Shown here piece after piece: positions 7,449 to 11,825 of a stretch of DNA of 11,825 nt (the first letter of the stretch is position 1; each line of letters opens with the position of its first letter). The notes beneath the pieces are model-generated. The model made no database searches, had not been told where the DNA came from, and saw only the letters and a program-made list of their open reading frames with translations. The position numbers and the translations under genes were made by a program. Source of the stretch: CAZAOY01 sp964486925 (GTDB lineage: Bacteria > Bacillota > Clostridia > Oscillospirales > Ruminococcaceae); contig CAZAOY010000065.1 in NCBI GenBank assembly GCA_964486925.1, positions 1 through 11,825 on the forward strand, given 5' to 3'.

Positions 7449-8126
7449 CTACTTAGCCGGAGGAAGATACCCATCGGATACAACCGCCCCGTTCTCAATT
7501 GAAATAACCCTTCCTCCAAAGTCACGTACAAGCTCCTGCTGATGTGTTACCATTACGACGGTAGTGCCACATGCATTTACACCCATTAAAAGATCCACTA
7601 TTTCATAGGATAAAGCGGGGTCGATATTACCGGTAGGCTCGTCCGCAATAATAATCGGCGGATCGTTTACTAAAGCTCTTCCTAATGCTACACGCTGTTG
7701 CTCCCCACCCGAAAGCTCATGAGGAAACTTCTTTGCCTTTGCTGTAAGCCCCATAAGGCTTAATATGTATGGTACCTTCTTTTTTATATGCTTTGACTTT
7801 GCATTGGTCACCCTTAAGCTAAATGCTATATTCTCATACACATTCATGTTAGGAATCAGCCTAAAATCCTGGAAAACAACCCCTAATCCACGACGATATT
7901 TAGGTATCTTCCAATGCCTTAATCTTGTTAGCTCATATCCATTTACGTTAATAGACCCAGAGGTAGCCTCTCTCTCTTTCAATAAAAGCTTAAGCAAAGA
8001 GCTTTTTCCCGATCCAGATGGCCCTACAATAAACGCAAACTCACCCTTGTTAATCAATAGATTAACATTTGTAAGAGCTACCGAATCCTTGTCATATTTT
8101 AACGAAACATTGGTTAGTTCTATCAT
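7449..8126 (-). CDS. ftsE: Cell division ABC transporter ATPase FtsE
   Basis: Cytoplasmic ATPase that powers FtsX. All nucleotide-binding motifs are intact in the 225 residues: Walker A GPSGSGKS (35-42), Q-loop Q86 (VVFQDFRLIPN), signature LSGGEQQRVALGRAL (138-152), Walker B IIIADEPTGNID (158-169) and the switch histidine H195. The FQDFRLIPNMNVYENIAF stretch is characteristic of FtsE rather than of nutrient ABC ATPases. The short length also fits. An AAAGG lies 12 nt before the ATG, a weak ribosome binding site. It appears to be the first gene of the ftsE-ftsX-M23 operon, which begins after a 270-nt gap with a candidate promoter. Confidence 0.97.
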   Translation of the reverse strand: MIELTNVSLKYDKDSVALTNVNLLINKGEFAFIVGPSGSGKSSLLKLLLKEREATSGSINVNGYELTRLRHWKIPKYRRGLGVVFQDFRLIPNMNVYENIAFSLRVTNAKSKHIKKKVPYILSLMGLTAKAKKFPHELSGGEQQRVALGRALVNDPPIIIADEPTGNIDPALSYEIVDLLMGVNACGTTVVMVTHQQELVRDFGGRVISIENGAVVSDGYLPPAK

Positions 8127-8264
8127 TAATTACTTTCGCCTTTCTTTCATCTTTATGAACACGCCCCAACCGAGCACAAACCAAGCAGACTGGTAGGAGT
8201 TTTCATTTATCGTAATCCTATCTAGACTTAGCGAACAAATCTAAATGTTAGCAATCAGCACCTT

Positions 8265-8293
8265 ATTATATAAAAACAAAGCATAAAACTAAA
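8265..8293 (-). promoter_or_regulatory. Candidate promoter for the ftsEX operon
   Basis: A perfect -10 hexamer TATAAT (8265-8270) lies 17 nt after TTTAGT (8288-8293), a poor -35 (3/6). It is about 140 nt before ftsE, which would leave a moderately long leader. No structured element was recognised in that leader. Confidence 0.4.
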
Positions 8294-8342
8294 TCTATCG
8301 CTTTCTTTTCATACAATAAAGACGGCTATATGCACAGTACAC

Positions 8343-8392
8343 TACAGTAACCCCACCTGTTCTACCATTAGTGGAGCTACCGTCATACTGTA
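8343..8392 (-). repeat. Nested inverted repeat directly after the CdaR-type gene
   Basis: TACAGTA and TACTGTA (8386-8392, 8343-8349) form a perfect 7-bp outer stem beginning 4 nt after the stop codon. Inside it CTCCAC (8371-8376) pairs with GTGGGG (8351-8356) with one G-U pair. No U-run follows, so it is not a classical terminator. A further TACTGT follows at once on the minus strand, so a protein-binding role is also possible. Confidence 0.4.
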
Positions 8393-8396
8393 TTAA

Positions 8397-9482
8397 TTAA
8401 AACTTAGTAGGATTTGCTGTTAAATACTTTTTAACCATTAAAGCAATCTTAAACACAATAGCATGATCAAACTCACGTAGATCAAGTCCAGTAATCTTTT
8501 TAATCTTCTCTAATCTATATACAAGGGTGTTACGATGCACGAAAAGACGTCTTGAGGTTTCAGATACGTTTAGATTGTTTTCAAAGAATTTATGGATTGT
8601 AAAGAGTGTTTCATGATCAAGTGATTCGATAGATCCCGCTTTGAAAACCTCTTTTAGGAAGGTTTCACAAAGTGTTGTTGGAAGCTGATATATAAGTCTT
8701 GCTACCCCTAGGTTTTCATAGCAGATAATAGTTTCCTCATTATCAAATACCTTTCCAACCTCTATAGCAACCTGTGCTTCCTTAAATGAACGAGCAAGAT
8801 CCTTAACCCCCACAACCGCAGAGCCGATACCTATAGTAGTCTTGGTGTAAAACTCACTGCTTAGTGTATCAACTATAGAACGGGCAAGCTTTTGAAGATC
8901 CTTGCTATCTATCCCAGCCTTAATCTCCTTAACTAAAACTATATCACGTTCACTAATGCTAAAGACAAAGTCCTTTTGCTTGTCCGGAAAAAGATTTTGG
9001 ATAACATCATAAGCAGAAACGTCATTAACCGATAATATTCTAATTAACATAGCTACCCTTGTTACATCAGCGCTAAAGTGAAGCTCTCTTGCTTTGATAT
9101 ATACATCACCAGGAAGGATGTTGTCAAGTACTACATTCTTAATAAAGTTGTTACGGTCATATTTTTCGTCGTAATACTGCTTTATATTTGTAAGAGATAT
9201 GGCTAAAACCGCCGCAAATTTTGCCGCAAGTTCGTCAACCCCCTCTACAAACACTGCATAATCAGGTCTTACATGAAGTCCAAATGGTTTGTATGTGTAT
9301 CCATCATGCACAAAGCACTCGTTTGCATCAACGTTGCCTAGTGAAATATACTCATTAATAGCGCCAATCTTTGAAAGCTCGCTACATGCAATTATCGAAG
9401 CATTCTCATCAACAACCCCTATAACCCTATTTAAGGAATCACGCATCTGGTGTACTACACCTTGGAACAATCTATTCGACAT
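8397..9482 (-). CDS. CdaR/PucR-family helix-turn-helix transcriptional regulator
   Basis: Predicted DNA-binding regulator of carbon metabolism. The 361 residues show a short sensor-like N-terminal region (about 1-105; RVIGVVDENASIIACSELSKIG resembles the start of the sugar-diacid recognition domain). A degenerate GGDEF-like middle part follows (about 138-260; TTIGIGSAVVGVKDLARSFKEAQVAI). The C-terminal PucR-type HTH is clear (about 302-354; NLNVSETSRRLFVHRNTLVYRLEKIKKITGLDLREF). The start is well supported by AAGGAG 7 nt before the ATG. The family includes sugar-diacid (CdaR), purine (PucR) and other regulators, and the ligand cannot be told from sequence. The neighbouring sugar-importer ATPase suggests a carbohydrate signal. 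The upstream spacer carries palindromes overlapping the predicted promoter, which suggests autoregulation (inference). Confidence 0.88.
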   Translation of the reverse strand: MSNRLFQGVVHQMRDSLNRVIGVVDENASIIACSELSKIGAINEYISLGNVDANECFVHDGYTYKPFGLHVRPDYAVFVEGVDELAAKFAAVLAISLTNIKQYYDEKYDRNNFIKNVVLDNILPGDVYIKARELHFSADVTRVAMLIRILSVNDVSAYDVIQNLFPDKQKDFVFSISERDIVLVKEIKAGIDSKDLQKLARSIVDTLSSEFYTKTTIGIGSAVVGVKDLARSFKEAQVAIEVGKVFDNEETIICYENLGVARLIYQLPTTLCETFLKEVFKAGSIESLDHETLFTIHKFFENNLNVSETSRRLFVHRNTLVYRLEKIKKITGLDLREFDHAIVFKIALMVKKYLTANPTKF

Positions 9483-9525
9483 ATAAACACTCCTTTGTTT
9501 TATATTTTCACCTTATCTTCATACT

Positions 9526-9569
9526 ACAAATTGTAACACAAATTTGTCGATAATATGTTACAAAATTGT
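9526..9569. promoter_or_regulatory. Cluster of three ACAAAWTTGT-like palindromes, candidate operators
   Basis: Three related near-palindromes occur in 44 bases: ACAAATTGT (9526-9534), ACAAATTTGT (9538-9547, a perfect 10-bp palindrome) and ACAAAATTGT (9560-9569). A longer inverted pair, TTGTAACA/TGTTACAA (9531-9538, 9556-9563), is interlaced with them. They cover the predicted -10, spacer and start site of the downstream gene, where a repressor would bind. Centre-to-centre distances are about 12 and 22 bases. Confidence 0.5.
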
Positions 9570-9577
9570 TAAATCAA
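9550..9577 (-). promoter_or_regulatory. Candidate promoter for the CdaR-type regulator gene
   Basis: Minus strand TTGATT (9572-9577), a 16-nt spacer and TATTAT (9550-9555), matching 4/6 and 5/6. The start would fall near 9543, inside a perfect palindrome, leaving a leader of about 60 nt before the AAGGAG site. Confidence 0.45.
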
Positions 9578-9581
9578 TATT

Positions 9582-9645
9582 TTGTAGTTTAAAATTCACA
9601 ATTTATCACAGTTTCATTTGTATGTATTTAACATTTAAACTACAA
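9582..9645. repeat. Perfect 12-bp inverted repeat upstream of the CdaR-type gene promoter
   Basis: TTGTAGTTTAAA (9582-9593) and TTTAAACTACAA (9634-9645) are exact reverse complements, with centres 52 bases apart, close to five helical turns. A third partial copy, ACTACAAA, lies at 9523-9530. It is upstream of the predicted -35 box, the place for an activator or a looping regulator. A long RNA hairpin is an alternative. Confidence 0.5.
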
Positions 9646-9678
9646 TTAGTATTACTTAACTTTCTAGTAACATTGTAT

Positions 9679-9706
9679 TAAAAAAGCCGCCCTTTAAGAG
9701 GCGGCT
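9679..9706 (-). terminator. Intrinsic terminator of the msmK-like gene
   Basis: Minus-strand stem AGCCGCC/GGCGGCT (7 bp, 8-nt loop) followed by TTTTTAA, about 45 nt after the stop codon. It is a textbook Rho-independent terminator. The opposite strand also carries CTTTTCC after the stem, so it could work both ways. Confidence 0.92.
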
Positions 9707-9713
9707 CTTTTCC

Positions 9714-9728
9714 TACCATAAAATGGTA
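9714..9728. repeat. Small inverted repeat before the terminator
   Basis: TACCAT and ATGGTA form a perfect 6-bp inverted repeat around AAA, between the stop codon of the ATPase gene and its terminator. It may add a second small hairpin at the mRNA 3' end; function unclear. Confidence 0.4.
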
Positions 9729-9752
9729 TAAAATCAAAATTAAGGATAACGC

Positions 9753-10877
9753 TTAGTTACAGATAGCCTTTTCAGTTTCCTTGTCAAAGATATGGATCTT
9801 GTTAGTATCTAACGCAATTCTAACAGTATCGCCAGCTTTAACTGTAGTTCTAGGAGAAACTCTAGCAGTAAGCGGAATGTTACCTAGTGATAGGTATAGA
9901 TAAGTTTCAGCACCCATAAGCTCAGTAACTTCAACGTCACAGTCGATGATTGAAGATGGTTTAGCAGCATTTAAGAAGATGTCTTCGTCATGTAGGTTTT
10001 CAGGTCTGATACCGATAATAACTTCCTTGTTCATCTTAGCTTTAACTGCTTCATTTACCTTACCTTCTGGTAGTTCAATGAAGTAAGATTTGCTTTCGGT
10101 AGAAACGTTAAGTCCGTAAACACCGTCCTTTTGACCGATTGAACCATTGATAAAGTTCATCTGAGGAGAACCCATAAATCCAGCAACGAACACGTTTCCT
10201 GGTTGTTCATATAGTTTTTGAGGAGTATCAACCTGTTGGATTAGACCATCCTTCATAACAACGATACGAGTACCCATTGTCATCGCTTCTGTTTGGTCAT
10301 GTGTTACGTAGATAAATGTAGTTCCTAATTTATTGTGTAGTTTAGATAACTCGGTACGCATCTGTGCACGTAGCTTAGCATCAAGGTTTGATAGAGGTTC
10401 GTCTAGAAGGAATACTTGAGGGTCACGTACAATTGCACGTCCTAAAGCAACACGCTGACGTTGACCACCTGATAGTGCTTTTGGTTTACGATCAAGTAGG
10501 TAAGCGATATCTAGTACTCTTGCAGCTTCTTCAACAAGACGTTTGATCTCATCTTTAGGCACTTTTCTTAGCTTTAGACCAAATGCCATATTTTCAAATA
10601 CTGTCATATGAGGATATAGCGCGTAGTTTTGGAAAACCATTGCAATATCACGGTCTTTAGGTGCAACATCGTTTACCAATCTATCACCTATGTATAGTTC
10701 GCCTTCAGAAATTTCTTCAAGGCCGGCAATCATTCTAAGTGTAGTAGACTTACCACAACCAGAAGGTCCAACCAAGATGATGAATTCTTTATCTTCTATC
10801 TCTAAGTTAAAGTCGGTAACAGCTGTTACGCCACCAGCGTATCTTTTATAAATACCCTTTATTGATAAACTTGCCAT
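9753..10877 (-). CDS. msmK: Sugar ABC importer ATPase, MsmK/UgpC (CUT1) type
   Basis: Cytoplasmic ATPase that powers carbohydrate import through CUT1-family permeases. The 374 residues contain Walker A GPSGCGKST (37-45), Q-loop Q83 (VFQNYALYPHMTVFENMAFGLK), signature LSGGQRQRVALGRAI (135-149), Walker B VFLLDEP (155-161) and H193. The C-terminal TOBE/OB regulatory domain of MalK-like proteins follows (about 235-370), with IRPEN at 290-294. AAGGAGG lies 7 nt before the ATG, a near-ideal ribosome binding site. No permease or solute-binding protein gene is in the window, so it is probably a shared ATPase serving several importers, as known for MsmX of B. subtilis and MsmK of streptococci. The gene stands alone, with its own leader and a strong terminator. 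The symbol denotes the subfamily; UgpC or MsmX are equally fair names. Confidence 0.93.
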   Translation of the reverse strand: MASLSIKGIYKRYAGGVTAVTDFNLEIEDKEFIILVGPSGCGKSTTLRMIAGLEEISEGELYIGDRLVNDVAPKDRDIAMVFQNYALYPHMTVFENMAFGLKLRKVPKDEIKRLVEEAARVLDIAYLLDRKPKALSGGQRQRVALGRAIVRDPQVFLLDEPLSNLDAKLRAQMRTELSKLHNKLGTTFIYVTHDQTEAMTMGTRIVVMKDGLIQQVDTPQKLYEQPGNVFVAGFMGSPQMNFINGSIGQKDGVYGLNVSTESKSYFIELPEGKVNEAVKAKMNKEVIIGIRPENLHDEDIFLNAAKPSSIIDCDVEVTELMGAETYLYLSLGNIPLTARVSPRTTVKAGDTVRIALDTNKIHIFDKETEKAICN

Positions 10878-10918
10878 AAAACATCCTCCTTGAGTAAATT
10901 ATTGTTCTTTACATGTAT

Positions 10919-10947
10919 ATGATACCATATTTTTGTATAAAACACAA
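10919..10947 (-). promoter_or_regulatory. Candidate promoter for the msmK-like gene
   Basis: Minus strand TTGTGT (10942-10947), 17 nt, TATCAT (10919-10924). The -35 is weak (3/6) and the -10 good (5/6). It lies about 40 nt before the start codon. A competing TATACA -10 lies a few bases upstream, so the exact site is uncertain. Confidence 0.4.
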
Positions 10948-10988
10948 GAACCTTTATAACCAAACTTTTTATTAATAATTTATAACTA

Positions 10989-11047
10989 TTGCACAATACA
11001 TAAGGTAACCCATCATTTTTGAATTTCTTTTTAAGATTGTTGCACAA
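10989..11047. repeat. Direct repeat TTGCACAA upstream of the msmK-like gene
   Basis: TTGCACAA occurs at 10989-10996 and 11040-11047 in the same orientation, 51 bases apart (about five helical turns), in the spacer between the pseudouridine synthase gene and the ATPase gene. It could be a regulator site or chance; the same octamer also occurs in the greA leader near 3312. Confidence 0.25.
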
Positions 11048-11086
11048 ACAGCCTATCACATTACGCAGTTTCGACAAAACATTTCA

Positions 11087-11825
11087 TCATTCTTCATAGA
11101 TACTATCTATCTGCACCTGATCCAGTTCTTTACATTCACCCATACCAAGACCACTGCAAAGTGATAATCCTCCTATCATAATCCGCTTAAGCTCTAGCAC
11201 CGGTTTACCAATGCTTGCAAACATCCGCCTAACCTGATGGTATTTCCCTTCTGTTATCGTAATCTGTACAAGTGAGTTGCCGCTGTTAATCTCTCCCATA
11301 TACCGAGTAGAGTCTTTTGGTATATCCACAGCATTTAGTATGTCCAAAATAGCCGGTTTACATTCAAGCCCATCAGCTAAGGTTATTCCTTTTGAAAAAA
11401 GCTTAATCTCTTGCTTAGTAACAATACCGTCAACCACAGCAACATAGGTTTTTCGTACATGGTTATTCGGAGAAAGTATCCTATGCGCAAAGTCCCCGTT
11501 TGTGGTCATTAGCACAAACCCTGTAGTATCCTTGTCGAGCCTCCCCGCGGGGAAGATACCTCGCCTTTGATACTCACTAGGCAGTATAGACACCACCGTA
11601 GGGTTAACTGTATCCTCGGTGGCAGATACAACCCCCTTTGGCTTGTACAACATAACGTACAGGTGCTCCTTATACCCCACAGGCTCACCCTCTAGCGTAA
11701 TAACATCAACATCAGGATCTACCTTAGTATCCCCCTTCTTAGCTACCACGCCGTTAACCTTAACAAGCCCTTTTTTAATAAAAACTGCTATCTCCTTGCG
11801 GCTTTTAATCCCCTGACTCGAAAAA
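11087..11825 (-). CDS. RsuA-family rRNA pseudouridine synthase, 5' end cut by the window edge
   Basis: Converts a uridine of ribosomal RNA to pseudouridine; RsuA itself acts on U516 of 16S rRNA. The reading frame is open to the right edge, and its first visible residues, FSSQGIKSRKEIAVFIKKGL followed by VKVNG, form the S4 RNA-binding domain, so only a few codons are missing beyond 11825. An internal GTG at 11747-11749 is therefore not the start. The catalytic domain follows: LYKPKGVVSATED, then AGRLDKDTTGF with the catalytic aspartate at 11534-11536, NGDFAHRILSPNNHVRKTYVA, and the C-terminal EGKYHQVRRMFASIGKPVLELKR. The sequence fits RsuA and its Firmicutes relatives better than RluB, but the exact target base cannot be assigned. 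No clear terminator separates it from the ATPase gene. Confidence 0.93.
   Translation of the reverse strand, partial: FSSQGIKSRKEIAVFIKKGLVKVNGVVAKKGDTKVDPDVDVITLEGEPVGYKEHLYVMLYKPKGVVSATEDTVNPTVVSILPSEYQRRGIFPAGRLDKDTTGFVLMTTNGDFAHRILSPNNHVRKTYVAVVDGIVTKQEIKLFSKGITLADGLECKPAILDILNAVDIPKDSTRYMGEINSGNSLVQITITEGKYHQVRRMFASIGKPVLELKRIMIGGLSLCSGLGMGECKELDQVQIDSIYEE

Noticed and set aside
8343..8390. Fourteen-codon frame (MTVAPLMVEQVGLL) after the CdaR-type gene
   Set aside because: It has no ribosome binding site and lies wholly within the inverted repeat, so it is probably chance.
10859..11077. Minus-strand open frame of 72 codons overlapping the start of the sugar ATPase gene
   Set aside because: It spans the promoter and ribosome binding site of the ATPase gene, overlaps its first codons in another frame and resembles no known protein.

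Overview
This window is an AT-rich stretch of a low-GC Gram-positive (Firmicutes) chromosome, most likely a member of class Clostridia, possibly Lachnospiraceae. The evidence is the mix of genes (greA-lysS, ftsE-ftsX-M23 peptidase-ctpA, an MsmK/UgpC-type ATPase beside a CdaR-type regulator), strong AGGAGG-like ribosome binding sites and sigma-A-like promoters. All nine protein genes lie on the minus strand, so transcription runs from high to low coordinates. The taxon is an inference from gene content only.

In the order of transcription: an RsuA-type rRNA pseudouridine synthase enters from the right edge and lacks only its first few codons. Next come a lone sugar-importer ATPase (MsmK/UgpC type) closed by a strong intrinsic terminator, and a CdaR/PucR-type regulator. 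The spacer between these two is packed with inverted repeats that look like operators. Then comes a cell-wall block: ftsE, ftsX, a secreted coiled-coil M23 endopeptidase and a membrane-anchored S41 (CtpA-type) protease. FtsEX complexes are known to control coiled-coil peptidoglycan hydrolases across the division septum, so this block reads as a division or wall-remodelling module.

After a spacer of about 460 bases come greA (transcript-cleavage factor), lysS (lysyl-tRNA synthetase) and an unrecognised single-pass membrane protein. greA has a perfect consensus promoter (TTGACA, 17 bases, TATAAT) and a leader of about 230 nt that can fold in mutually exclusive ways.

Most of the window is ordinary core-genome content. 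I found no CRISPR array, insertion sequence, phage gene, toxin-antitoxin pair or tRNA/rRNA gene, and no convincing novel multi-gene system. The points most worth a second look are non-coding: the greA leader and the operator-like cluster in front of the CdaR-type gene.
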